Shown: positions 9,058 through 17,465 of the stretch, one piece after another
Layout: every line of letters starts with the position of its first letter
Numbering within the stretch: position 1 is the first letter of the stretch
Assembly (NCBI GenBank): GCA_023424015.1
Contig: JAFAEM010000047.1
Coordinates: 1-64,000, forward strand
Length of the DNA: 64,000 nt
Direction: 5' to 3'
DNA from: Bacteroidota bacterium
GTDB lineage: Bacteria > Bacteroidota > Bacteroidia > Chitinophagales > Chitinophagaceae
Program-made: the position numbers and the translations under genes
The notes under the pieces: model-generated
The model's database searches: none
Seen by the model: only the letters and a program-made list of their open reading frames with translations
Told to the model about the DNA's origin: nothing

Positions 9058-10575
9058 TCACCGGAGATGCACCAATGGCACAATGGCAAACCACATCAGG
9101 TAAGTCAATGATGCCACCATTAGTCCATCGATCCTCGCGGGAGGATTTTTATTGATGATATATCGCCATAATAAAACTCCCAACAGCAGCGCATGAAGTA
9201 AAACACCATAAATTACTCCTTCGAAAGCATACGGTAGCGTATCCAATATCTCAAATACAAGTAAGGTAGCTATAGAGAGTACAGTAAAAGATAATGCCAG
9301 CTTTGTCGCACCTTTTTTTCCAAGTTTTACTGCCAGCGTTTTCTTGGAGGCCTCTTTATCTGCATCATGATCCGGGATACCACTGAGTGTAATTGAAGGA
9401 AGCACAGCCAGGAACAATGGCAGGCTCATAAACCAGGGCAAGCTATCGAAGACAACGCCCCCCTGGAAAACATACCCGCAAACAATCAAAGCAAAGCTAT
9501 GAGTAAGGCCCCCCGTAAGTTCACCCAGGCCCCGATGACAAAGTTTAAGCGGAGGAATAGTGTATCCCAAAGCCAGGATAAAAACTGCGCCACATGTTAA
9601 CAAAAGGGCGCTTACAGCTGCCGATGATGCAGGTATCAAAAATAATAAGAGAATCAACGAGGCAATTAAACTTAACGTGATACCTCTTTTCATTTGCCCA
9701 AAATTTATTTGCCCGGTCACCAATACCCTGGAGCCACCGGTAAACGGCCCATATGCTCCATTACGCCGATCTGAATCGAAATCAAAATAGTCATTACTTA
9801 AAACAGTAGCTACTTCAACCAGGAAAAGCCATGCATACCCCAGCCAATACACATAAGCATCAAAACCATACCCCGATTGTTGAGCAGCAAATGTACCGGC
9901 CGTATAAGCAATAAAGCTCATGGGATAGAATTGAAGTCGTATAGCTTTTATCCAGGCCGTGAGGGAGAGGTATATATTTTTCCATGTGGATATTGCGCCT
10001 CTCCTGAGTTTTCTGCCCCGGTCTTTGACCTTTGATATCCATGATGCAATCTTAGATTCATTCGCTTTTTTTACCGGGCCGAAACTGAGCACCTTTGTGA
10101 CTGTAAACCCACAAAACTCGAGTATTGATCTACGCATGGCATTATGTCCAGGGGCGCGGTAAATTAACTGGTAGACCATTCTCGGCGTATCCATCGTAGT
10201 AATGAGTTCCGCAGTGCGGCCCCTCAACAATGGTTCATAACCTGTACCTCCTTCCGTTTCTTCAAAAGCGAACCCGGCCACGAGGACCCGGTCAAAAAAT
10301 CCTTTCAATAGTGCAGGCATTGTACCCCACCACGTCGGATATATAAAAACAATATGGTTCGCCCAGCTGATCAGTTGGCGGGAGCGGGAAATATCTGGCT
10401 CTACCTGTTGTTCATGATTGTGCCGGGTAGTAACGTTGATAGCGAAGTGCAGGTTCGCTACAGTCAACACCTCTACTTCAACTCCTGCCTGCCGCGCCCC
10501 TTCTGTATAAGCCTGGGTGAACGCTGTTGAAAGACTGTCAGCCCGCGGATGCCCGTTAATGACTAATACGTTCAT
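9058..10575 (-). CDS. Fusion: NAD(P)H quinone oxidoreductase-like flavoprotein + UbiA-family prenyltransferase
   Basis: 505 residues in one uninterrupted frame. Residues 1-190 are flavodoxin-fold quinone reductase (MNVLVINGHPRADSLS, then FIYPTWWGTMPALLKGFFDR). Residues about 205-505 are a UbiA-type membrane prenyltransferase with eight or nine helices, the first Asp motif NDYFDFDSDRRNG and the second DHDADKEASKKT. The prenyltransferase half resembles MenA-like enzymes that attach an isoprenoid to an aromatic quinone precursor. The fusion suggests a reductase working on the quinone made or bound by its partner. First gene of the operon with ligD; a 14-bp gap separates them. Domains sure, substrate unknown. 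Confidence 0.88.
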   Translation of the reverse strand: MNVLVINGHPRADSLSTAFTQAYTEGARQAGVEVEVLTVANLHFAINVTTRHNHEQQVEPDISRSRQLISWANHIVFIYPTWWGTMPALLKGFFDRVLVAGFAFEETEGGTGYEPLLRGRTAELITTMDTPRMVYQLIYRAPGHNAMRRSILEFCGFTVTKVLSFGPVKKANESKIASWISKVKDRGRKLRRGAISTWKNIYLSLTAWIKAIRLQFYPMSFIAYTAGTFAAQQSGYGFDAYVYWLGYAWLFLVEVATVLSNDYFDFDSDRRNGAYGPFTGGSRVLVTGQINFGQMKRGITLSLIASLILLLFLIPASSAAVSALLLTCGAVFILALGYTIPPLKLCHRGLGELTGGLTHSFALIVCGYVFQGGVVFDSLPWFMSLPLFLAVLPSITLSGIPDHDADKEASKKTLAVKLGKKGATKLALSFTVLSIATLLVFEILDTLPYAFEGVIYGVLLHALLLGVLLWRYIINKNPPARIDGLMVASLTYLMWFAIVPLVHLR

Positions 10576-10703
10576 TGTTTTGTTTTGTAAAAATGTCCAA
10601 TATGCTTTCTATACAAAATCTGTGCTTATACAGGAGGGGGACTTTTTTTAGGTAAGAATAATAGGTGAGGTGATAGTTTCAACCCTGCCAGGCATCTTTC
10701 AAG

Positions 10704-10720
10704 TGGTACAGTACTTGCAA
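10704..10720 (+). promoter_or_regulatory. Sigma-54-like -24/-12 element before alpha-amylase gene
   Basis: TGGTACAGTACTTGCA matches the RpoN consensus TGGCAC-N5-TTGCA with one substitution and the strict GG-N10-GC spacing. It would place the start of transcription near 10730, 16 bp before the ATG. Related elements lie before other genes of this island. Confidence 0.55.
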
Positions 10721-10745
10721 AGTTGACTAAACACTATTTCCAGAT

Positions 10746-12023
10746 ATGAGTATAGCTTTCCCCATTGTTCCCTGGGGTAATGGAACAAATATTTATGAGG
10801 TGAATGTGCGTCAATACACCCGGGAGGGAACGCTGCAGGCATTCACCCAACATATTCCACGCCTCCATGTGATGGGGGTAGATATACTTTGGCTCATGCC
10901 TATTACACCGATAAGTGTGGAAAAAAGACAGGGTACTTTCGGCAGCTATTATGCAGCAAGTTCATACACCGATATTGATCCGGCTTATGGGAGTACCGAG
11001 GATTTCAGAGAACTTATCCGGACAGCTCATGATTTTGGCATGAAGGTCATCATAGACTGGGTGGCCAATCATACAGGGTATGATCATCAATGGACCGTTA
11101 AATATCCTGATTGGTATCGAAAAGATGAAAAAGGCCAGTTTACGGGACTCTATGGCTGGATTGACGTGATCGACCTGAACTATGAGATACCAGAGCTGCG
11201 CCTCGAAATGATCGCTGCCATGAAGCATTGGATTCGTGAATACGATATCGATGGCTTCCGTTGTGATATGGCCCGTACCGTACCGCTCGACTTCTGGCTG
11301 GAAGCACGGGGAGAATGTGATGCAATCAAACCACTTTTCTGGCTGGCGGAATGTGAAATCCTGGAATACCATGAAGCCTTTGATGTGACCTATGGCTGGG
11401 AAGTCCTGCGAAGTATCGATAAATACATGAAAGGGGAACTGGATTTCTCGGCCATCACTCCCCTTCTGATTCAGTACAGCCATTATCCGATTGGCTCCAG
11501 GAAACTACTTTTTACGTCCAACCACGATGAAAACAGTGATCATGGCACTGAGTACGAAAAATATGGAGTTGCAGCTTTAGCAATGGCTGTTTTCTGCTGT
11601 ACCTGGCCGGGTATTCCCCTGATATATTCCGGGCAGGAAAAACCCAATAAAAAACGACTCGCGTTTTTTGAAAAGGATTTTATTGACTGGGAAGGCGAAG
11701 TCGAATTAAAAGATTTTTACCGGACCCTGCTCCATTTTCGAAAAAGGAATAAAGCATTGCAGGAAAGCGCTTCTGTCCTGATGCTCCAGACAGGTAGTGA
11801 TGGTGTACTGGCTTACCTGTGCCGTCGACAACAGGATAAGGTGCTGGTATTACTTAACCTGTCAAAAGAAAAAGCTGAGTTTATGATTGACCATCCTGCC
11901 ATACCCGGTGATTATGAAGATCTGTTCTCCGGCGAAAAATCTAAGGTACAGCGTAAACAAAACTTCAACCTGTCGGCCGGACAGCACCTTGTATGGCACG
12001 TCACGGCAGCAGCAACCTCATAA
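10746..12023 (+). CDS. GH13 alpha-amylase family glycosidase
   Basis: 425 residues, no signal peptide, so cytoplasmic. The GH13 barrel is complete: DWVANH (104-109), nucleophile D174 in GFRCDMA, general acid E202 in WLAECE and transition-state D261 in SNHDEN. A short beta-sandwich C-domain follows. Such enzymes act on alpha-1,4-glucans, for example glycogen, maltodextrin or trehalose-type storage sugars. It stands alone behind a sigma-54-like element, close to a second GH13 gene, which suggests mobilisation of stored glucan under stress. Exact specificity cannot be read. Confidence 0.88.
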   Translation: MSIAFPIVPWGNGTNIYEVNVRQYTREGTLQAFTQHIPRLHVMGVDILWLMPITPISVEKRQGTFGSYYAASSYTDIDPAYGSTEDFRELIRTAHDFGMKVIIDWVANHTGYDHQWTVKYPDWYRKDEKGQFTGLYGWIDVIDLNYEIPELRLEMIAAMKHWIREYDIDGFRCDMARTVPLDFWLEARGECDAIKPLFWLAECEILEYHEAFDVTYGWEVLRSIDKYMKGELDFSAITPLLIQYSHYPIGSRKLLFTSNHDENSDHGTEYEKYGVAALAMAVFCCTWPGIPLIYSGQEKPNKKRLAFFEKDFIDWEGEVELKDFYRTLLHFRKRNKALQESASVLMLQTGSDGVLAYLCRRQQDKVLVLLNLSKEKAEFMIDHPAIPGDYEDLFSGEKSKVQRKQNFNLSAGQHLVWHVTAAATS

Positions 12024-12116
12024 AAATACCTCCATCCCACTCGTATTACCAAGTGTCAATTATCCGCCCTTGCCTTAGTACAAATTTTGGCCCCTCTGGG
12101 TATATAATTGATCAAC

Positions 12117-12451
12117 ATGAAAAACTTTATAAAAAAGAACGGCCTTTCCCTGGCCTTTCTATTCTTATTCCTTATTGCCCTGGCCGGTCAGCTTTACACT
12201 GGTTACAAAGAGCACTATAAAGAAAGAGTCGAAGAAGGCCAGCCTGAAATTATGCCGTAAAGGATGTTACTTCAGGTCATTTCATCCAGGCTACATTCGA
12301 AAATTGGGAAAGTGAATTCCTTCAAATGGCCATGTTCGTGGATTGTCCTGGGTGGGGCTTTGGCCAGGGCGTAAGGCGCTTTCACGAGATTGGTAATAAA
12401 GTGGGGGATAATCAGAAACCTCTTGTTACCACGATTGCCTTATTTGTGTAA
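12117..12451 (+). pseudogene. Frameshifted and truncated DUF6766 family membrane protein
   Basis: The first frame codes MKNFIKKNGLSLAFLFLFLI...EGQPEIMP and stops at 12258. One frame over, the sequence continues with SGHFIQATFENWESEFLQMAMFV, the conserved middle of DUF6766. After about 12345 the match ends and the expected second half is missing. A single-base frameshift near 12255 plus loss of the 3' part explains this. The residual 47-residue N-terminal peptide has one membrane helix and could still be made. Confidence 0.7.
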
Positions 12452-12570
12452 TTCATTACCCAAATACGGCAAGCCTGATCAGCCCAACTACAGCAGCATC
12501 ATTGCCATGTAAAGCATTAACTGCTTTGGCAATATAATTGAATGTTTTTCATAACAAAAAAAATTTGATT

Positions 12571-12744
12571 ATGAAAAAGCTGTTTTTATTATTCTTCGTA
12601 GCCGCATTATTTGCATGCAACAATGAGTCAGACACCACCGATACGATCAATACCGACACTGTTGTAGCCCCACAGGACAACACGATGAACAGGGATACAT
12701 CAATGATGAACGATACCAGTATGAACCGTCGCGATTCATTATAG
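12571..12744 (+). CDS. Small lipoprotein
   Basis: 57 residues. A hydrophobic signal ends in the lipobox-like ALFAC with Cys16, followed by a Ser/Thr/Asp/Asn-rich tail (NESDTTDTINTDT, MNRDTSMMNDTSMNRRDSL) without structure. Probably an outer-membrane-anchored lipoprotein of unknown role. The ATG at 12571 fits the signal; an upstream in-frame codon is unlikely. TGGCAATATAATTGAA at 12527-12542 precedes it by about 30 bp and matches the shared -24/-12-like element. A terminator hairpin lies 42 bp after the stop. Confidence 0.75.
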   Translation: MKKLFLLFFVAALFACNNESDTTDTINTDTVVAPQDNTMNRDTSMMNDTSMNRRDSL

Positions 12745-12780
12745 TGTTAGCCCATCGGAACGTAGAGGTGAAAAAAATGA

Positions 12781-12810
12781 AAAAAGCCAGGAAATTACCT
12801 GGCCTTTTTC
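12781..12810. terminator. Bidirectional intrinsic terminator
   Basis: GCCAGG (12786-12791), six-base loop, CCTGGC (12798-12803), with A5 before and CTTTTT after. It serves the lipoprotein gene on the plus strand and the converging DUF892 gene on the minus strand. Confidence 0.85.
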
Positions 12811-12846
12811 TTTACTCACTCCGCTAATGAATCACGCTTAATCGTC

Positions 12847-13419
12847 TTATTCCATTTCCTGTTCTGCTTCCCAGTTAATATCGTTTTCAGCGATTTGGGT
12901 GAGCAGGCTATCAGTTTCTTTTTCTTCCTCAAGCGTCGTCGACAGGATGTCAGCAACTTCCTGGTTACCCATCGTAGTAGCCAGGGATACCAGTCCACCA
13001 TAGGCGGCAATCTCATAGTGTTCCACTTTCTGAGCCGACATGATAATACACACATCCCGTGTCATAGTGCCATCCTCTGTTTCCTCAACTACAGACTGAC
13101 CTTCCTTGATAAGTCCTTCCATCCCATCGCATTTTTTAGCCTGGGGTTTTCTGCCCAGCATTTCAAATACTTCCTCGAGACGTGCAACATGCTCCTCTGT
13201 TTGGGCAGTATGCTCCTCAATAGCATCTTTCAATTCCTGGGTGGTTGCAGCCTTCTGCATGCGCGGCAATTCCTTGGTCAGGTGTTTCTCTGCCCAGTAA
13301 ATATCCTTCAGGGCGTCAATAAAATATTTTTCGAGCTGAGAATTGGATTGAGCAGTTGCAGTGCCATTCGAATTTTTTGTCTTACCCGCCGGCGCTTTCC
13401 TGGTTTTTGTGTTAGGCAT
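12847..13419 (-). CDS. DUF892 / YciE-YciF ferritin-like protein
   Basis: 190 residues. After a basic low-complexity N-terminus (about 25 residues) comes the DUF892 four-helix domain: LEKYFIDALKDIYWAEKHLTKELP, EEHTAQTEEHVARLEEVF, SAQKVEHYEIAAYGGL and LEEEKETDSLL. The Glu/His pattern is that of the di-iron ferritin-like fold. Family members are stress-induced in many bacteria. The promoter-like element TGGCATATCCTTTGA (minus strand, 13468-13482) lies 49 bp upstream. Convergent with the lipoprotein gene. Confidence 0.88.
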   Translation of the reverse strand: MPNTKTRKAPAGKTKNSNGTATAQSNSQLEKYFIDALKDIYWAEKHLTKELPRMQKAATTQELKDAIEEHTAQTEEHVARLEEVFEMLGRKPQAKKCDGMEGLIKEGQSVVEETEDGTMTRDVCIIMSAQKVEHYEIAAYGGLVSLATTMGNQEVADILSTTLEEEKETDSLLTQIAENDINWEAEQEME

Positions 13420-13467
13420 AGTATTCTAGTTTTTGATGTTAAAAAAAATGGTTACCCCTGTATCATG

Positions 13468-13482
13468 TCAAAGGATATGCCA
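13468..13482 (-). promoter_or_regulatory. TGGCATATCCTTTGA element upstream of DUF892 gene
   Basis: Minus-strand copy of the element shared by several genes of the island. It has GG-N10-GA spacing, 49 bp before the start codon, and 13 of 15 bases are identical to the copy at 5749-5763. Confidence 0.5.
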
Positions 13483-13650
13483 GTAGAAAAAAACTTTATT
13501 TACCCTGCTTGTTATAGATATGGCTTCGATAGTTTTTTAAACTGGGGCTTTTCTTACTCATTGGAAAAAACCATTTGCCCGTTTGCCACCACCAGCCATT
13601 CTGGTAAACATGGCATATAATATGTTTTACCAGGTATACAATACCTCAAT

Positions 13651-14640
13651 ATGGATCATTTAAACTGGGGCATTATAGGCCCGGGAAGTATAGCACGCGA
13701 TTTTGTCCGCGATCTTCAGATGGTGAGAACACAGCAAAATCTAATCGCGGTACTCGGGCACAATGCTGATTCCACAGACGAATTCGCGTCGGAATTCGGG
13801 GTACCCGGTAATTACCTCGATATCGAATCGTTTCTCCAACACGAAAATCTGCAGGCTGTGTATATTGCAACGCCCCATCCACATCATTACGAGCAGGCAC
13901 TGGCCTGCCTGGAACGCGGTATACCCGTACTTTGTGAAAAGCCTATGACAATCAATGCGGCGCAGGCCGAAAAACTGGTGGAGGCATCGCGAAGGACTCA
14001 GACCTTCTTAATGGAAGGAATGTGGATCCGGTTCCTGCCCAGCATCCAGCTTGTCCTGTCACTGATCTCGCAGGAACGAATAGGTGAAATCATTTCTGTA
14101 AGGGCCTCGATGGGTTATAAGGCTCCGCAAGAGCCGGATAGCCGCTATTTCAACCCGGTACTCGGCGGTGGCTCTTTACTCGATCTTGGTATTTATCCTG
14201 TATTCCTGGCAATGCTGCTGATGGGAAAGCCCGACACGATCAAAGCCATTGGGAGCCTGACCGAAGAAGGCGTAGATGAGGATTGCTCTATGTTGTTTCA
14301 ATATAACAGTGGGCGGCACGCAGTGTTAGAGTCGTCGCTTAAAGCAGAATCTGAACTACCCGCTGAAATTCATGGCACCAGGGGTTCTATCCATATTCTC
14401 AATCCCTGGTTTGAGAAATGCCTGGGTATTGAATTACTGGTAGAGGGAGAAAACAAGATTGTTTATCCCTGCCAGTGGGAAGGCCACGGTCTCCACTTTG
14501 AAGTTCAGGAGGTTTTGCGCTGCCTTGGATCCGGAAAGATCGAAAGTGAAATGTTTTCACACGAGTTCAGCCTGCAAATGATACGTGTCATGGATGAAGT
14601 GCGCGGTCAGATAAATGTCACGTATAATATGTATGAATAA
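13651..14640 (+). CDS. Gfo/Idh/MocA family oxidoreductase
   Basis: 329 residues. The N-terminal Rossmann domain begins at residue 5 with NWGIIGPGSIARDFVRDL (GxGxIA dinucleotide motif), and the diagnostic CEKPMTINAAQAEKLV lies near residue 95. The C-terminal GFO_IDH_MocA domain includes GGGSLLDLGIYPV. These NAD(P)-dependent enzymes oxidise or reduce sugars, inositols and related polyols. It resembles the dehydrogenase group that acts on free sugars or trans-dihydrodiols, but substrate cannot be fixed. It heads a likely operon with the MscS gene (21 bp) and a GH13 gene (9 bp). Confidence 0.9.
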   Translation: MDHLNWGIIGPGSIARDFVRDLQMVRTQQNLIAVLGHNADSTDEFASEFGVPGNYLDIESFLQHENLQAVYIATPHPHHYEQALACLERGIPVLCEKPMTINAAQAEKLVEASRRTQTFLMEGMWIRFLPSIQLVLSLISQERIGEIISVRASMGYKAPQEPDSRYFNPVLGGGSLLDLGIYPVFLAMLLMGKPDTIKAIGSLTEEGVDEDCSMLFQYNSGRHAVLESSLKAESELPAEIHGTRGSIHILNPWFEKCLGIELLVEGENKIVYPCQWEGHGLHFEVQEVLRCLGSGKIESEMFSHEFSLQMIRVMDEVRGQINVTYNMYE

Positions 14641-14661
14641 ACCCGCAGGTAAAACCAAGAC

Positions 14662-15510
14662 ATGAAAGAATGGGTGAACCTTATCGAAGATAAGCTCGAA
14701 AACTGGTGGCATTCCCTCGCGAAGATCCTGCCCAACCTTGCAATAGCTTTACTGGTGATGCTGATGGCAATCCTGGTTGCCAAATTAGTTCGTCGCAGTT
14801 TGTACCGCATTATTATTCAGCTTTCGGGTAAGGCTTCCGTTAGCCGTCTGATAGCTACGATCACCCAGGTAGCTGTGTTGTTTACAGGCCTTTTTATTGC
14901 GCTGGATATACTCCAGCTCAATAAAGCAGTATCCTCCCTGTTGGCCGGAGCTGGTATCATCGGCATTATCCTCGGCTTCGCATTTCAGGACATCACAGCC
15001 AATTTTATAGCCGGGGTTTATATAGCTTTTAAGAAACCATTTGATATAGGCCATACTATCAAAACAAATGATTTTATAGGGAATGTTGAGGAAATACAGT
15101 TGCGATCAACTACAATCCGCACGTTTTCTGGTTTGCACCTGATGATCCCAAACCGTGATGTGATCCAAAAACCTCTCATCAATTATTCGCTGACACCTGA
15201 ACGGCGTATAGAACTCGAATTTTATATAGATCACAATACCGACCTGGAAATTACACATGGGACCATCATGAAAGCTTTATCAAAAATCACTTACCTGTAT
15301 CCCGGAAAACCCGTAGATGTGTTCTTCACCGATGTAAAATTCACCGCCATTAAAATCGCGGTTTGGTTCTGGATCGATAACCACCGGCAACCCGGGTATA
15401 TGGTGGCGAGGCATGACGCAATATTCTATATCATCAATGCACTTAGAGAAAATAATATCTCCCTGGTCCTGCCCCTTTCGGTCGACAATTTTGCAACATC
15501 ACCCAATTAA
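14662..15510 (+). CDS. Small-conductance mechanosensitive channel (MscS family)
   Basis: 282 residues with three N-terminal membrane helices. The third, pore-lining helix carries the Gly/Ala pattern SSLLAGAGIIGIILGFAFQD and is followed by the beta domain (DIGHTIKTNDFIGNVEEIQLRSTTIRT, MIPNRDVI). Length matches the minimal MscS type. It releases solutes on hypo-osmotic shock. It sits between a polyol/sugar oxidoreductase and an alpha-amylase, which fits an osmotic-stress operon. Confidence 0.93.
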   Translation: MKEWVNLIEDKLENWWHSLAKILPNLAIALLVMLMAILVAKLVRRSLYRIIIQLSGKASVSRLIATITQVAVLFTGLFIALDILQLNKAVSSLLAGAGIIGIILGFAFQDITANFIAGVYIAFKKPFDIGHTIKTNDFIGNVEEIQLRSTTIRTFSGLHLMIPNRDVIQKPLINYSLTPERRIELEFYIDHNTDLEITHGTIMKALSKITYLYPGKPVDVFFTDVKFTAIKIAVWFWIDNHRQPGYMVARHDAIFYIINALRENNISLVLPLSVDNFATSPN

Positions 15511-15519
15511 TAAGTCATC

Positions 15520-17025
15520 ATGAACAACCTCACACTCTTTCAATTCTTTCATTGGTACTATTCTACCGAAGGAAATCTTTGGTTACATGCTGCTGATAAA
15601 GCAAAAGAACTCGCATCGATGGGGATTACCCATGTTTGGCTCCCACCGGCTTATAAGTCAGCCTTTGGCACAGAGGAGCCCGGTTATGCTGTATATGACC
15701 TGTACGATCTGGGCGAATTTGATCAAAAAGGATCGGTCAGGACTCGATATGGTACCCGGCAGGAATACCAGGACTGTATTGACCGCCTGCATGAGCACAA
15801 TATCCAGGTACTGGCCGACATTGTGCTGAATCATAAACACGGAGCCGACGAGAAGGAAAGTTTTCCCGCCAGGAAAGTTGATCCTTATAACCGCACCGAA
15901 TTTGTTTCGGAAGAAGAGATCATTGAAGCCTGGACCAAATTTAATTTCCCTGGCCGAAAAGGTCGCTATTCCGATTTTGTGTGGGACTGGCGCACTTTTA
16001 CTGGCATCAGTGAAGATCCGGAACATATCTATTTAATACATAACGAACATACCAACGGTCAGTGGGAGGATGTGATGGAGGAGGAATTCGGCAATTACGA
16101 CTACCTGATGGGCGCGGACGTAGAATTTAGAAACCCTTTTGTACGCGAAGAACTTTTTAACTGGGGTAAATGGTATATGGAGTCGACAAAGGTCGACGGC
16201 TTTAGGCTGGATGCTGTAAAGCATATTCCCCACGACTTTTTTAACGAGTGGCTCGACCACCTGCGGCAGCATTTTGCAAATGATTTTCTATGTATCGGTG
16301 AATACTGGAGCGCCGACACAGGTTTACTGCTGCAGTACATTGATGTCACAGCCGGAAAAATGCAACTCTTTGATGTACCGCTGCATTTTAATTTTCATCG
16401 GGCATCCACGGGTGGTGAAGGATTCGATATGAGTACCATTTTACATAACTCTCTCGTTGAATCCAAACCAGAGATGGCTATTACTTTCGTCGACAACCAC
16501 GACACACAACCTCTTCAATCGCTGCAGTCACCGGTCGACTATTGGTTCAAACCACATGCGTATTCGATCATTCTCCTACGTGAAAGTGGGTTACCCTGTA
16601 TTTTTTATCCGGCCATGTATGAAGCCAAATATGTTGACCATAAAGATGGAGAGGAAGTGTATGTAGAGCTTAACACTGTCCCTGGTCTGGAAAATCTGAT
16701 CCGTGTTAGAAAAGAACTCGCTTACGGAACGCAACGCGACTACTTTGATCATCCCAGTACGGTTGGTTGGACCCGCGAGGGTATCCCCGAAAAAGATGGG
16801 AGCGGATGCGCGGTTGTCCTGACCAACGGAGCAGCCGGCGTTAAGGCAATGGAAATGGGAAAACAAAATATGGGGAAAACCTTTGTAGATATTTATGGAC
16901 AATGTGGCGAAATAGTCATCAATGAGGATGGCTGGGCAGACTTTCCGGTAAGAGACAGATCAATCAGTATATGGATCAATAAAGAAGCATTAAAATTTTT
17001 TCCCGCTCTGGATTCCAATAGTTAG
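15520..17025 (+). CDS. Cytoplasmic GH13 alpha-amylase (AmyA/GH13_5-like)
   Basis: 501 residues, no signal peptide. Conserved GH13 blocks are ADIVLNH (99-105), nucleophile D231 in GFRLDAVKH, acid E261 in CIGEYW and D328 in FVDNHDT. The long B-domain and the C-terminal sheet match the liquefying-amylase subfamily that includes E. coli AmyA and Bacillus enzymes. It hydrolyses internal alpha-1,4 bonds of glycogen or maltodextrin. The start lies 9 bp after the MscS stop, so one transcript. A hairpin terminator follows. Confidence 0.93.
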   Translation: MNNLTLFQFFHWYYSTEGNLWLHAADKAKELASMGITHVWLPPAYKSAFGTEEPGYAVYDLYDLGEFDQKGSVRTRYGTRQEYQDCIDRLHEHNIQVLADIVLNHKHGADEKESFPARKVDPYNRTEFVSEEEIIEAWTKFNFPGRKGRYSDFVWDWRTFTGISEDPEHIYLIHNEHTNGQWEDVMEEEFGNYDYLMGADVEFRNPFVREELFNWGKWYMESTKVDGFRLDAVKHIPHDFFNEWLDHLRQHFANDFLCIGEYWSADTGLLLQYIDVTAGKMQLFDVPLHFNFHRASTGGEGFDMSTILHNSLVESKPEMAITFVDNHDTQPLQSLQSPVDYWFKPHAYSIILLRESGLPCIFYPAMYEAKYVDHKDGEEVYVELNTVPGLENLIRVRKELAYGTQRDYFDHPSTVGWTREGIPEKDGSGCAVVLTNGAAGVKAMEMGKQNMGKTFVDIYGQCGEIVINEDGWADFPVRDRSISIWINKEALKFFPALDSNS

Positions 17026-17030
17026 GATAT

Positions 17031-17072
17031 AAAAAAACCTGTTCAAATCTGAATCTGAACAGGCTTTCGTTG
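17031..17072 (+). terminator. Probable terminator of the Gfo-MscS-amylase operon
   Basis: CCTGTTCA (17038-17045), ten-base loop, TGAACAGG (17056-17063), preceded by A7 and followed by a short weak T stretch (CTTTCGTT). Confidence 0.6.
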
Positions 17073-17090
17073 TAAACTTCCAACGTCAAA

Positions 17091-17276
17091 TCAAAGAAAA
17101 TCATGCCTCCTGGCCTTGATGTACATTTCTGGCTGGGGTGGCATTTGGTTAACAGGTTGAGAAGCTGGTTTACTAATTGGAATTAGTCTTGCCAGTTCCC
17201 GATCTGTTTTCTTTTCAATTGCTACCACGGTCAGTGTAGTCGAGCCATTTTGAGATGAAATTGATTTTTCCGTCAT
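17091..17276 (-). CDS. Hypothetical 61-residue protein
   Basis: No known family. Polar N-terminal half, Pro-rich middle (PISKPASQPVNQMPPQPE) and a basic end; no membrane segment. Support is modest: an open frame in an otherwise empty 440-bp gap, plus a TGGCATGAGATTTT element (minus strand, 17307-17320) about 30 bp upstream that resembles the island's shared promoter. Could be spurious. Confidence 0.35.
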   Translation of the reverse strand: MTEKSISSQNGSTTLTVVAIEKKTDRELARLIPISKPASQPVNQMPPQPEMYIKARRHDFL

Positions 17277-17465
17277 AAGTATAGGTTTAAGGGATTATCA
17301 TTATAGAAAATCTCATGCCAGCCTGAACTTTTGAGTGCCAGGTGCATAAAGAAAAATTTATCTGTTGAGAAATCATCGTTGCAATCGGTTTAAATGGCTT
17401 TTATCATCGCTGAATAAGAATATCCTTTCCATAAGTGGCACATTCTTGGTCGATATAGAGCATCT
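17277..17465. promoter_or_regulatory. Divergent intergenic region before second Gfo/Idh gene
   Basis: Holds TGGCACATTCTTGGT (17436-17450) 16 bp before the plus-strand gene and TGGCATGAGATTTT on the minus strand. Both are imperfect members of the GG-N10-G element. No other signal seen. Confidence 0.35.

Noticed and set aside
12097..12112. TGGGTATATAATTGAT as another copy of the shared promoter element, before the DUF6766 pseudogene
   Set aside because: It ends only 5 bp before the ATG, so transcription would start inside the gene; probably chance.
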